Part shown: one piece after another, positions 1 through 7,811 of the stretch
How the letters are laid out: each line of letters starts with the position of its first letter
How positions within the stretch are numbered: position 1 is the stretch's first letter
Assembly: GCF_022919575.1 (NCBI RefSeq)
Contig: NZ_CP095071.1
Coordinates: 1,736,001 to 1,800,000 of the forward strand
Source: Gracilibacillus salinarum
GTDB taxonomy: Bacteria > Bacillota > Bacilli > Bacillales > Amphibacillaceae
Direction of reading: 5' to 3'
DNA length: 64,000 nt
Made by a program: the position numbers and the translations under genes
Notes under the pieces: generated by a model
What the model was told of the DNA's origin: nothing
Seen by the model: only the letters and a program-made list of their open reading frames with translations
The model's database searches: none

Positions 1-329
1 CGCTCCGTCCAACCACTCCGCGTCCTGCGGGAGTCTACGTGGTTGGCCTACGCTGATGTATAGCTCCACAATTTATGCGACATCTAGAATATGAAGCACT
101 GTCTGCAAGATTTACACCTTAATTGATGAAATACACTGCCTAGCACGACTGCTTTTTGCTGTTACATAAGTTGTAGCGCTTCCCTAAAGCGTAGGAAATA
201 GGCGGAGACTCCCGTGGAATCAGCGCGAGCTGAAGATCCATTTCATTTGTGCCTGTGTCTGCAAGTATTGCTTCAAAGTGAGCTTCCTCGGCACAAGGCA
301 GCAAAGAAGTATTACATGCAGTAGCCTAG
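1..329. repeat. Large palindromic interspersed repeat, copy 1, part left of the intron
   Basis: The first 329 bases match the repeat at 5117-5632 in the same order: a CGCTCCGTCC start, a GGGAGTCT..CG block, a CCCTAAAGCGTAGGAAATAGG block and a final GCAGTAGCCTAG. Copy 1 lacks about 150 bases of the left arm found in copy 2. The element runs to or beyond base 1 and resumes at 2273 after the intron. I see no convincing coding capacity, so it looks like a non-coding repeat. Confidence 0.75.
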
Positions 330-381
330 GTCGAGTAAGCGGGAATACCCTCTTCTTGCTAGAGTATTCCTCACTCCTCAC

Positions 382-415
382 AGATCCGTGCGTGCGCTAT
401 TTACGCACACGGCTC
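382..415 (-). ncRNA. Group II intron domain V
   Basis: On the minus strand this 34-nt hairpin begins GAGCCGTGTGCG and closes with CGCACGCACGGATCT, the typical length, shape and GAGCCG start of a catalytic domain V. It begins 13 nt after the maturase stop codon. A second hairpin with complementary GGAATAC/GTATTCC arms follows and would be domain VI with the branch-point adenosine. Confidence 0.88.
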
Positions 416-428
416 CTCCTATTATCTT

Positions 429-1757
429 TCACAGAATATACGAGATATGGGATCGTAAGTCGTAGATACTGACCTTGATGGTGGGTTTCGGTAATGGGTA
501 CTTCTGTAGAAATAGTTGAAATTTATCCCAACTAAAGGATTTTCGCTGACTTCTGCGATTCATCCATTTATATACCAGTTTTTCCACTTTGTTCAGAAAT
601 TGTTCTACAGTGTAATAGTTATCCGTGATACAATAATAATTGTAGTACCCAACTAGCGATTGGTGCATTCTATACATGATGTCCTTGATGTCCATCGTTC
701 GATGTGCTTTCAGCCAAGCTTTCTGTTTCTTGAGCTTGGATCGCACCTTCTTGTTGCTTGTTTTCCTCTTTACACGAAAGTTGCCTTTCTTGCTCTTTCC
801 GCAATAGTGGGTAAAGCCAAGAAAATCAAACGTGGATGGCTTTTTCCAACCCTTACGTTTTGCGTCTTTCATCGCAAAAGGACCAAACGAGATAATCTTC
901 GTTTTCTCCTCTGCCACTTCTAAATCAAATTTGTGCAGGCGTTGAATCAGCGCTTTATAAAATCGTTCGGCATCTTCTCTGTATTGAAAGCAACAAACAA
1001 AATCATCCGCAAACCTCACCATATAGGCTTGACCTTTACATTGCTTCTTAACGGTTTTCTCAAACCAAAGATCTAGAACGTAATGTAAGTAGACATTTGC
1101 GAGTACCGGAGAGATGACGCCGCCCTGCGGTGTTCCTTTCTCCGTATCATAATATTTCCCTTCCTCCATATAGCCTCCTTTTAGGAATCGCGCTATAATT
1201 TGTAGAAGTTTTGGGTCTTGGATACGATGTTGTAGGAATTCCATCATCCACTTATGACTCACATTATCAAAAAATCCCTTTATATCTGCATCTACTATAT
1301 AGTTGGTCTTTCGCCTCTCAATATATACATTAAGAATCTTTAATGCATCATGGCAGTTTCTCTTCGGCCGAAAGCCAAAAGAACAATCAAGAAAGTCATT
1401 CTCATAGATAGCATTTAATATCCTGGTAATCCCCATTTGGACGATTTTGTCCTCATGGTCTGGAATACCTAATGGCCTTTTCTTCTTTGAACCTGGCTTA
1501 TCAATATACGTACGCTTCACCGGTACTGGTCGGTAAGCCATATTTTTCAAGCGAACCATTAAGTTTTCTATATTACTATCCAACTGTCTTTCATAATCCT
1601 GTTTCGTCACTCCCTTTACTCCCACTGCTTTATCTCTGGGTAGTCGGTTGTGACATTGTTTGAGATTGTTCTCATTGAGTAGATGTACTAAGGATGAGAA
1701 AGCAAGATTCTTATCCTTTTTCGCTGTTTCTGTTATCCTTTTAAGTTTCGTTTCCAT
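429..1757 (-). CDS. ltrA: Group II intron reverse transcriptase/maturase
   Basis: Intron-encoded protein of 442 residues that helps the intron RNA fold and splice and copies it into DNA during retrohoming. The fingers/palm motifs are in order: RPLGIPDHEDKIVQ, FGFRPKRNCHDA, DADIKGFFDNV, GTPQGGVISP and the catalytic FADD near residue 249. A maturase (X) region and a basic C-terminal segment follow. There is no HNH endonuclease block, so mobility would not rely on second-strand cleavage by this protein. I start at the ATG at 1757 because AGAGGTGG lies 10 bases upstream; an in-frame start at 1799 lacks such a site. The reading frame is intact. Confidence 0.93.
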   Translation of the reverse strand: METKLKRITETAKKDKNLAFSSLVHLLNENNLKQCHNRLPRDKAVGVKGVTKQDYERQLDSNIENLMVRLKNMAYRPVPVKRTYIDKPGSKKKRPLGIPDHEDKIVQMGITRILNAIYENDFLDCSFGFRPKRNCHDALKILNVYIERRKTNYIVDADIKGFFDNVSHKWMMEFLQHRIQDPKLLQIIARFLKGGYMEEGKYYDTEKGTPQGGVISPVLANVYLHYVLDLWFEKTVKKQCKGQAYMVRFADDFVCCFQYREDAERFYKALIQRLHKFDLEVAEEKTKIISFGPFAMKDAKRKGWKKPSTFDFLGFTHYCGKSKKGNFRVKRKTSNKKVRSKLKKQKAWLKAHRTMDIKDIMYRMHQSLVGYYNYYCITDNYYTVEQFLNKVEKLVYKWMNRRSQRKSFSWDKFQLFLQKYPLPKPTIKVSIYDLRSHISYIL

Positions 1758-2272
1758 AAATGTTTCCACCTCTGTGTATGGTTTATGTTTCCCTCGCAAG
1801 GTTGATGACAGGTAACGGCCTTCCCTCCATTGGCATTACCCGATTTCATTGGTACTATGCCGTTATCCGACTTCCCTTAAGCATCTGACAGCCCTCGCTT
1901 TATTATCGCTCGTTCGTCATTACTCTTCTGAATGTATGCTCAGAGAGACCTAAAGGATCTCCCGAGTTGCCGCAACATATCCATGTGTAACGTGCCAAGG
2001 TCACCGACTCCGGAGAAGTTATCATCCTCTCACCTCTAACGTGAATGATAATGTTGTCTTCTGTGCTTCAGAACACATCGACCTTCTCGATTTTGGGCAC
2101 ATTTCGAAGCTCTATCCCTTCAACACTATGGTTTTCGGCCCGTTACCTCACTGTCTACGCTTAAAGGCATGCGTTGCCACATAACCCTCCAAGACTCGCT
2201 ACAAGTGAATGGTTAGTTCTTACTTGACGGGAATCCCACCCGCTATATGTTGCGACCTACGCTCGGACGCAC

Positions 2273-2335
2273 CTGAAGCCATGCCCACAGGACGCGGAGC
2301 CTATTTCCGGAGCTTTGCTAAGCAGATGAAAACTA
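2273..2335. repeat. Large palindromic repeat, copy 1, part right of the intron
   Basis: CTGAAGCC, CCCACAGGACGCGGAGCC and TATTTCCGGAGCTTTGCTAA repeat the right-hand end of copy 2 (5582-5632) almost base for base. This is the 5' exon side of the intron insertion on the minus strand. Confidence 0.8.
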
Positions 2336-2443
2336 TCAAAATTAACTCCATGTAAGAAAGTTCCAGTTTACACAATCCATAATATAGGAACTCAACTTCA
2401 AACTCTATAAGGTTACTGCTGTAACTACACTTATATGCTTTCT

Positions 2444-2515
2444 AATACTGGGTACATTTTAAATTTTCACTATGTCGAACTGATTCTATGCTAAAATTTC
2501 ATAGTTTCCTAACGT
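2444..2515. repeat. Dispersed repeat family 2, copy a
   Basis: The order TACTGGGTACA, AAATTTTCACTATGTCG, ATGCTAAAAT and GTTTCCTAACG recurs at 43538-43608, 49517-49588 and, more divergently, 62510-62567. In three of the four copies it lies next to a terminator hairpin. No coding potential is visible. Confidence 0.55.
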
Positions 2516-2525
2516 GGAACAAAAA

Positions 2526-2555
2526 ACGCTAAACCATCACTGATTTAGCGTTTTT
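2526..2555. terminator. Bidirectional rho-independent terminator
   Basis: An 8-bp stem ACGCTAAA/TTTAGCGT with a 10-base loop, flanked by an A-run on the left and TTTTT on the right. Confidence 0.75.
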
Positions 2556-2949
2556 ACCAGGTTTAATAAATTATCATACTTTAGTGAGAGGCGGAACAAG
2601 GGAACCGCCCTGCTGCTTACTCCATTTATCTTTTGATTTACACTCCCCTAAGCTTAGATGTATCGTGCAAAAATGCTTATAGAAAGATCAGGTTGTTCCC
2701 CCTTCCCAAATAGTGAAATCAACATTAAAGCATACTACCAACTTATGTTTTAAAACATGAGAAATTCGCCAAATATTATCTTTTACAAAAAGATCAAAAA
2801 ACCTATATATCCAGAATATTGATCAAACTTCCGCATCCCGAATTGCTATCATTGTGACCATTAGCCCTGTGATGCAAGGATGGGTTTACACCATCCTAAA
2901 AAAGGGAAAACGAAAATCAAGACTCATAACTTAAAGGATGGTGACAGTT

Positions 2950-3159
2950 GTGAAACAGAACCGTCAGCATAAAGACGCACGGAACCAAAAGACGGACAGA
3001 GCAAAGAAACGATTTGACCCATCAGAATTCGAAGAAGAACTGCAAATGGTAGATGAAGTCCCTTTAAAAGACATAGAAATCGAAGAAAAGAATATCAGAC
3101 AAAAAGAAAACAGCCAAAGTACTTCAGAATCAGAGCAAAAACACAGAAAAGATAAATAA
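2950..3159 (+). CDS. Small, highly charged hypothetical protein
   Basis: A 69-residue hydrophilic protein rich in K, E, D, Q and S. It has a basic start (KQNRQHKDARNQKTDRAKKR), an acidic middle (SEFEEELQMVDEVP) and a polar lysine-rich end, with no membrane segment or cysteine. I prefer the GTG at 2950 because AAAGGATGGTG lies just upstream; the ATG at 2938 overlaps that site. A strong terminator follows 3 bases after the stop, which supports a real gene. The composition suggests a disordered or nucleic-acid-associated protein, but I do not recognise a family. Confidence 0.6.
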   Translation: MKQNRQHKDARNQKTDRAKKRFDPSEFEEELQMVDEVPLKDIEIEEKNIRQKENSQSTSESEQKHRKDK

Positions 3160-3162
3160 GAT

Positions 3163-3198
3163 TGGGACACGGAACAATTTCCGTGTCCCATCTATTTT
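3163..3198 (+). terminator. Rho-independent terminator
   Basis: A 12-bp stem TGGGACACGGAA/TTCCGTGTCCCA with a 4-base loop, followed by TCTATTTT. It ends transcription of the small gene upstream. Its tail runs into the -35 box of the next gene. Confidence 0.85.
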
Positions 3199-3248
3199 GA
3201 CAACAAAAGAGCTTATATGATACACTCCAAACTAGAATGACCGTTCTA
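3197..3248 (+). promoter_or_regulatory. Promoter and operator of the TetR gene
   Basis: TTGACA (3197-3202) and TACACT (3221-3226) are 18 bases apart. Immediately downstream is the imperfect palindrome TAGAATGACCGTTCTA (3233-3248). A near-identical palindrome precedes the MFS gene (3847-3862), sharing TAGAA..G..CGTTCTA. This implies autoregulation and control of the exporter by the TetR protein (inference). Confidence 0.7.
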
Positions 3249-3274
3249 TCTATTTGCAAAGGAGAGATCATCAT

Positions 3275-3829
3275 ATGAGACGATCTGCAAAGAAAGAAGC
3301 GTTATTAGAAGTAGCTGAACGATTATTTTATGAGCATGGCTTTCGTGGCGTAGGGTTGAAGCAAATCATTAGTGAAGCAAATGTCGCATCGATGACACTG
3401 TATAATCACTTTTCTTCCAAAGAGAATTTGATAGAAGAAGTGTTAAAACAACGGGAAGAAAGCTATTGGACTTATTTAGACGCAGCAGTAGACAGGGATT
3501 CCGATTCTCCTTTTATTCTAGTTGTAGAAGCTCATGGTCGCTGGTTAAAAGAGCATTCCTCCAAGGGATGTATGTTCTTAAGAGCCATAGAGGATTATAC
3601 AGGTACCGATAATGAGATTGAGAGTATTGCCAGAGGACATAAAGCTAAATTGCTTCAGTATTTTCAACGAATAGCACAAAACAAAGACAGAGAGAATGAA
3701 TTGGATTTAGCTAATCAGATGACACTGCTCCTGGAAGGAACAACTTCGATGACAACCTTTATTGGTGCGGAGAAAGCAACTGAATATTCTATTGCGATGG
3801 CGCGGACAATTGTCCAGCACACATCGTAA
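3275..3829 (+). CDS. TetR/AcrR family transcriptional regulator
   Basis: A 184-residue one-component repressor. The N-terminal helix-turn-helix is clear: LLEVAERLFYEHGFRGVGLK, then IISEANVASMTLYNHFSSKE, the usual TetR recognition helix. The C-terminal ligand domain is less conserved and resembles regulators of small-molecule exporters. The start at 3275 follows AAAGGAGAG. The gene is 61 bases upstream of an MFS transporter, and both have the same 16-bp palindrome in front, so the protein probably represses itself and the transporter until it binds an inducer. The inducer is unknown. Confidence 0.9.
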   Translation: MRRSAKKEALLEVAERLFYEHGFRGVGLKQIISEANVASMTLYNHFSSKENLIEEVLKQREESYWTYLDAAVDRDSDSPFILVVEAHGRWLKEHSSKGCMFLRAIEDYTGTDNEIESIARGHKAKLLQYFQRIAQNKDRENELDLANQMTLLLEGTTSMTTFIGAEKATEYSIAMARTIVQHTS

Positions 3830-3846
3830 TTTTTTTACAAGAAAAA

Positions 3847-3862
3847 TAGAAAGGTCGTTCTA
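3847..3862 (+). promoter_or_regulatory. Candidate TetR operator in front of the MFS gene
   Basis: TAGAAAGGTCGTTCTA differs from the palindrome in front of the TetR gene (3233-3248) at three central positions and keeps both TAGAA/TTCTA arms. It lies 28 bases before the MFS start codon. Confidence 0.65.
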
Positions 3863-3890
3863 TATATTTTTAAAAAGGTGAGTGGATATC

Positions 3891-5030
3891 ATGAAATTTG
3901 CTAAGCTTGTTTTACCCGGGGCTTCCATGATTGCTGTTACGTATGGATTTGCGAGATTTAGCTATGGACTGCTCCTTCCTGATATCAATCAATCACTTGG
4001 CATGTCCGAACTCGTATCAGGTCTGATTTCTTCCATGTTCTATTTAGCCTATTGTTTCACCATTATTCTGTCGACTGTAGTCACGACTAAGGAAGGGCCA
4101 AGAAAAATGATTAGCTTAGCTGGTCTCTCCGCCTTTGTTGGGATGCTGTTAATAGCGATCTCACCAAACACTTGGATACTTGCACTAGGCGTATTGTTTG
4201 CCGGTGGAAGCACTGGCTTGGCCTCTCCACCATTTGGAACAGCTATCTCCCTCTGGATAAAGGATCACCAGCAAGGAAAGGCAAATACCTGGGTCAATTC
4301 AGGAACAAGCATAGGTATCGTACTGTCAGGAATAGGAGCTTATTTTTTATCACCACATTGGCGAATAACCTATTGTTTCTATGCTATATTGGCACTTCTG
4401 ATCTGGGGATGGAATTCCCGCTCGATTCCGAAGGGGTTGGCCAAATCAACCAGACCATTAAAAAAAGGAATCCTTTCTTTTCGAGGAGCAGACGGGGTAT
4501 ACGCACTGATCGCAGCTTCTGTTACCTTGGGCTTTTCAACCGCGACATACTGGACATTTTCCAGATCTTATATAGAAGTAGCTGGTGATTTCAATGAATG
4601 GCTGCTAGCCGGATTCTGGGTGATGATCGGACTATTTGGTATACTGGGAGGCTTTTCGGGTTCTCTGATTGAAAAAATCGGACTGTGTTTCGCCTATAAA
4701 GTGGCGAGCCTGGCGATTGCCTGCTCATCAATTATGCTTCCCTTTACAACGGGAAATTGGCTAATGTCTTATGTATCAGCTGGACTCTTCGGTTGTGCCT
4801 ATATAGGTTTAACAGGCATTCTGCTTGTATGGGGAATCCGGGTTTTTGTTACGAATGCATCCTTAGGTATTGGCATGCCCTTTCTGCTTTTGTCAATCGG
4901 TCAGGTGATAGGATCATCGATTGCTGGGGTGGTCATTGAAAGTTGGAGCTATGGGGTATCTTTTATGCTTTATGGATTTGTAGGATTGATTGCTATCTTT
5001 TTAGGACCGAAGAAAAACTGGTACCTGTAA
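3891..5030 (+). CDS. YbfB/YjiJ-type MFS transporter
   Basis: A 379-residue polytopic membrane protein with about 12 hydrophobic segments, the size of a single MFS unit. The start (MIAVTYGFARFSYGLLLPDI) and the segment with ASPPFGTAISLWI are typical of the MFS_4/YbfB-YjiJ group, which are putative exporters. The ATG at 3891 is preferred, with AAAAAGGTGAG 6 bases upstream; a GTG at 3882 overlaps that site. It follows the TetR gene and carries the same operator, so it is probably an inducible efflux pump. Its substrate cannot be told from sequence. Confidence 0.88.
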   Translation: MKFAKLVLPGASMIAVTYGFARFSYGLLLPDINQSLGMSELVSGLISSMFYLAYCFTIILSTVVTTKEGPRKMISLAGLSAFVGMLLIAISPNTWILALGVLFAGGSTGLASPPFGTAISLWIKDHQQGKANTWVNSGTSIGIVLSGIGAYFLSPHWRITYCFYAILALLIWGWNSRSIPKGLAKSTRPLKKGILSFRGADGVYALIAASVTLGFSTATYWTFSRSYIEVAGDFNEWLLAGFWVMIGLFGILGGFSGSLIEKIGLCFAYKVASLAIACSSIMLPFTTGNWLMSYVSAGLFGCAYIGLTGILLVWGIRVFVTNASLGIGMPFLLLSIGQVIGSSIAGVVIESWSYGVSFMLYGFVGLIAIFLGPKKNWYL

Positions 5031-5116
5031 TATGGATTATGTGAAGTGGATGCTATGAGCGACTTCCTGCTAATTAGCGCTGAGACCATTTTGGGATTTA
5101 TTATGTGCTAGAATAC

Positions 5117-5632
5117 CGCTCCGTCCAACCACTCCGCGTCCTGCGGGGCACGGCTGAAGCTAGGCTACTACTCGAGCTACTTCTTTGCTGCCTTGCACCG
5201 AGGAAGCCTACATCGAAGCTTTACTAGAAGACACAGGTGCAGACGTTGTGGATCTTCAGCACCTGCACAATCCCGCGGGAGTCTCCGTGGTTGCCCTACG
5301 CTAAGATTTTAGCTCTACAACTCTTATCACAGCTAGTATCTAGAGTGCTATGCTTTAATGTTTCTAACTTTATCTTATGTTGCATAGTGCCAAGTACTAC
5401 TGCTTATAGCTGTTCCATCCGTTGTAGAAATTTCCCTAAAGCGTAGGAAATAGGCGAAGACTCCCGTTAGATCAGCTCGAGCTGAAGATCCACTTAGTCT
5501 GTGCCTGCGTCTGCAATTATCGCTTCGAAGTGTGCTTCATCGGCACAAGCCAGCAGTGATGCTGTTCAAGCAGTAGCCTAGCTGAAGCCGTACGCCACAG
5601 GACGCGAAGCCTATTTCCGGAGCTTTGCTTAA
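5117..5632. repeat. Large palindromic interspersed repeat, copy 2 (intron-free)
   Basis: About 515 bases forming a long imperfect inverted repeat. The left part (GGCACGGCTGAAGCTAGGCTACT, then GATCTTCAGC and GGGAGTCTCCG) matches the reverse complement of the right part (GAGACTCCC-like, GCTGAAGATCC and AGTAGCCTAGCTGAAGCCGT). It shares blocks with bases 1-329 and 2273-2335. Several short open frames inside lack ribosome binding sites and are not counted. Such GC-richer palindromic repeats are dispersed in Bacillaceae genomes (general knowledge); their mode of spread is unclear. Confidence 0.8.
5581..5582. other. Empty target site of the group II intron
   Basis: The junction CCTAG|CTGAAGCC is uninterrupted here and is the exact join of the two exon flanks around the intron at 330-2272. 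It shows the pre-insertion state within the same window. Confidence 0.9.
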
Positions 5633-5717
5633 CACAAAAAACATTTCTAAATAACAAAATGGGTTTACCGCTCTATTACAACGATTTACTTCGTAGTATA
5701 TGGATACAGCATAACCG

Positions 5718-5780
5718 AAAAGCCGGATGTACCACGAAACGTTTCCAATTAACATTCGTGGTACATCCGGCTTTCGTTTT
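5718..5780. terminator. Strong bidirectional terminator after hxlB
   Basis: AAAGCCGGATGTACCACGAA pairs with TTCGTGGTACATCCGGCTTT (5755-5774) over 20 bp around a 16-base loop, with T-rich tails on both strands. It closes the hxlA-hxlB operon and insulates it from the repeat. Confidence 0.88.
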
Positions 5781-5811
5781 ACTAAAAACACTTTTGTCTC
5801 AGGATCTTGCT

Positions 5812-6369
5812 CTATTCCAGATTAGCATGTTGTCCATACATGTTCTTCGTATCCAAGCCCTTCTTCTCCATAAACCGTAGAATAACGGCATCGTAGAAAA
5901 GCAAGGATGTTTGTTCAAATAAGGATCCCATCGGCTGGATAGTGCCATAATCGGTACCTGTCTGATCTTTCGGAGCTCCGGGTAACGTAACGGTAAAATC
6001 AGCGAGCTGACCAATAGTGGAGGCGGGCGATAAGGTAATGGCTGCGATCGTACCGCCAATCTGCTTCGCCTTCTCTGCTATGGTTACCAGACTTTTTGTT
6101 TCACCTGACCCTGAGGCAATTAATAAGATATCGTTCTGCTCAAAGCTAGGTGTAACGGTCTCACCAATCGTATAAGCTTCAATACCCATATGCATCATCC
6201 GCATCGCAAATGATTTGGCCATAAAACCTGATCGGCCAGCGCCTGCAACGAATACCTTCTTCGCTTCGGAAATCTTGTTCACCAGCATTTCCGCTTCTTG
6301 ATTGTCGATCTGGTTTGCTGATTGGGACAGTTCTTTAATAATCTCTTGCAAAAATTCAGTCGTATTCAT
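5812..6369 (-). CDS. hxlB: 6-phospho-3-hexuloisomerase
   Basis: A 185-residue SIS-domain enzyme that isomerises D-arabino-3-hexulose 6-phosphate to fructose 6-phosphate, the second step of formaldehyde fixation in the ribulose monophosphate pathway. The fold signature KVFVAGAGRSGFMAKSFAMR is near residues 38-57 and IASGSGETKSLV near 83-94. The C-terminal PMGSLFEQTSLLFYDAVI helix is typical of Hps/Phi isomerases. It is cytoplasmic and full length. The start lies 5 bases after the hxlA stop, so the two genes form one transcript and are probably translationally coupled. Confidence 0.95.
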   Translation of the reverse strand: MNTTEFLQEIIKELSQSANQIDNQEAEMLVNKISEAKKVFVAGAGRSGFMAKSFAMRMMHMGIEAYTIGETVTPSFEQNDILLIASGSGETKSLVTIAEKAKQIGGTIAAITLSPASTIGQLADFTVTLPGAPKDQTGTDYGTIQPMGSLFEQTSLLFYDAVILRFMEKKGLDTKNMYGQHANLE

Positions 6370-6374
6370 TGGAT

Positions 6375-7007
6375 TTATCCTTGCTTGATCATATCTTCCA
6401 TTTTTGCAGCAACGGCTTGTTTATCTTCCTGATTAGCAATACCGCCACCGACAATCACTAAATCAGGCTGTTGCTTGATCACTTCTGGAAGCGTGTCTAA
6501 TTTAATACCGCCAGCGATTGCTGTTTTGGCATTTTTCACTACTTTCTTAATCTTCGTTAGATCTTCAAAAGAGTTCTTTCCTACTGCCTGCAAGTCATAT
6601 CCAGTGTGTACACAAATGTAATCCACACCAAATGCGTCTAATTCTAGTGCTCTAGTTTCCACATCTTTGACAGCAATTAAATCAACTAATACTTGCTTGC
6701 CTTGTTTTTTCGCTTCTTCTACCGCACCTTTGATCGATTCGTCTTCTGCTACCCCAAGAATCGTCACAATGTCCGCTTTCGCTTCTGACGCTTTTAACAC
6801 TTCATATGCTGCTGCATCCATTGTCTTTAAATCTGCCAATACTTCCAAGTTAGGGAATGCTTCTTTTATTTCTTTAACAGCTTTCAATCCCTCAATCTTG
6901 ATAATCGGTGTTCCAATTTCGACGATATCAATATGATTCTCCACTTCTTTAATTAATTCCTTTGCTTGTGGAATGTTCACTAGATCTAATGCTAATTGTA
7001 ATTTCAT
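6375..7007 (-). CDS. hxlA: 3-hexulose-6-phosphate synthase
   Basis: A 210-residue TIM-barrel aldolase of the orotidine-decarboxylase superfamily that joins formaldehyde to ribulose 5-phosphate. Family marks are MKLQLALDLVNIPQAKEL at the start, VEIGTPIIKIEG, the DLKTMDA metal/substrate loop near residue 60, VDYICVHTGYDLQA, and GGIKLDTL plus VIVGGGIAN for phosphate binding. The ATG at 7007 has AGGAGAGAG upstream and is conserved in the family. The longer open frame upstream would run through the promoter. It is the first gene of hxlAB, divergent from the regulator, and its main role is formaldehyde detoxification. Confidence 0.96.
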   Translation of the reverse strand: MKLQLALDLVNIPQAKELIKEVENHIDIVEIGTPIIKIEGLKAVKEIKEAFPNLEVLADLKTMDAAAYEVLKASEAKADIVTILGVAEDESIKGAVEEAKKQGKQVLVDLIAVKDVETRALELDAFGVDYICVHTGYDLQAVGKNSFEDLTKIKKVVKNAKTAIAGGIKLDTLPEVIKQQPDLVIVGGGIANQEDKQAVAAKMEDMIKQG

Positions 7008-7044
7008 GTAGTCTCTCTCCTTTATCATCATCTTTCCATTGTCC

Positions 7045-7073
7045 ATTATATAAACCAAATCTAAATGATGTAA
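7045..7073 (-). promoter_or_regulatory. hxlAB promoter
   Basis: On the minus strand, TTACAT (7073-7068) and TATAAT (7050-7045) are separated by 17 bases, 38 bases before the hxlA start. The 60 bases upstream reach the hxlR start and would hold the activator sites known in B. subtilis; I could not define a clean direct repeat by eye. Confidence 0.65.
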
Positions 7074-7141
7074 GTAGGCACTTTTTTCTGTTATAGTATC
7101 TAAACATAGACTAACGCATGAGAAAAGGATCGGCGATACAC

Positions 7142-7777
7142 ATGGAAAATATTTATCCGGAAAAGGAATTAACATTATCTGTCATCGAAGGCAAATGGAA
7201 AATCACGATACTTTGTCATTTAGGCCTAAAAGGGACCAAACGATTTGGCGAATTAAAAGAATTGATTCCTAACATTACACAGCAAATGCTTACAAACCAA
7301 TTAAGAGAATTAGAAGCAAATCATATTGTTTGTCGACAAGTATACCGCGTAGCCCCGCCAAAAGTGGAATATTCCCTGACAGATCAAGGAAAGAGCTTGT
7401 TCCCTATCTTAGAACTGTTTTATCAGTGGGGTAAAGAACATGTAGAAAAAGAATTAGCAGAAAGTGACGATATCTATTATGAAAAAACACTTACTTTATC
7501 TGTCATAGAAGGCAAATGGAAGCTGATCATCTTATGTCATTTAGGATTAAAAGGCATGAAACGCTTCGGCGAAATTCGAAAATTAATTCCCAGCATTACG
7601 CAAAAAATGTTAACAAATAAACTAAGAGAACTAGAAAAAGATGGATTAGTCCACCGGGAAGTATATCCCGTTGTCCCGCCAAAAGTAGAATACTCCTTAA
7701 CAGACAAAGGCAAAAGCCTGCTCCCTATTTTACATATGTTAGAAGAATGGGGAAAGCGTTATTTGGAGGAAGCCTAA
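7142..7777 (+). CDS. hxlR: Tandem-fused HxlR regulator of hxlAB
   Basis: A 211-residue protein made of two complete HxlR winged-helix domains. Unit 1 (about residues 7-105) and unit 2 (about 115-211) each contain [31 protein letters not shown] and [14 protein letters not shown], and are about two-thirds identical by eye. Ordinary HxlR proteins are a single domain of about 110-120 residues that act as dimers, so this looks like a covalent dimer from an in-frame tandem duplication. It is divergent from hxlAB, where HxlR is known to activate transcription in response to formaldehyde in B. subtilis. Unit 1 carries substitutions (CRQVYRVAP for HREVYPVVP). The start at 7142 is chosen by family alignment; 7118 is possible. 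Confidence 0.9.
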   Translation: MENIYPEKELTLSVIEGKWKITILCHLGLKGTKRFGELKELIPNITQQMLTNQLRELEANHIVCRQVYRVAPPKVEYSLTDQGKSLFPILELFYQWGKEHVEKELAESDDIYYEKTLTLSVIEGKWKLIILCHLGLKGMKRFGEIRKLIPSITQKMLTNKLRELEKDGLVHREVYPVVPPKVEYSLTDKGKSLLPILHMLEEWGKRYLEEA

Positions 7778-7806
7778 AAGGAGAGAAAAAAGTCCCTCTC
7801 CCTTTA
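7776..7806. terminator. Terminator between convergent genes
   Basis: AAAGGAGAG pairs imperfectly with CTCTCCCTTT around an A-rich loop, directly after the hxlR stop and just before the stop of the small minus-strand gene. It is a modest stem that could serve both strands. Confidence 0.5.
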
Positions 7807-7811
7807 CGCTT

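Larger units (their letters stand above)
330..2272 (-). mobile_element. Complete group II intron with reverse transcriptase
   Basis: Read on the minus strand the element starts with GTGCG at 2272 and ends in an AY dinucleotide at 330, giving 1943 nt. The boundaries are fixed independently. The flanks CCTAG (325-329) and CTGAAGCC (2273-2280) lie directly together in the uninterrupted repeat copy at 5577-5589. A maturase gene occupies the middle, with catalytic domain V (382-415) and a domain VI-like hairpin (341-372) after its stop codon. A candidate EBS1 (2065-2071) is complementary to the seven exon bases before the 5' splice site, and a candidate EBS2 (2094-2099) to six bases just upstream. 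All expected parts are present, so the intron may be able to splice and move. Confidence 0.93.
2336..2937. other. Intergenic stretch without a recognisable gene
   Basis: AT-rich DNA between the repeat/intron and a small basic-protein gene. It holds one copy of a 70-nt dispersed repeat (2444-2515), a bidirectional terminator (2526-2555) and a small GGATGG/CCATCC hairpin near 2878-2895. No open frame here has a ribosome binding site. Confidence 0.6.

Noticed and set aside
5237..5880. Several short open frames in and after repeat copy 2
   Set aside because: They lie in the palindromic repeat or across the hxlB terminator, lack ribosome binding sites and are not kept in copy 1.
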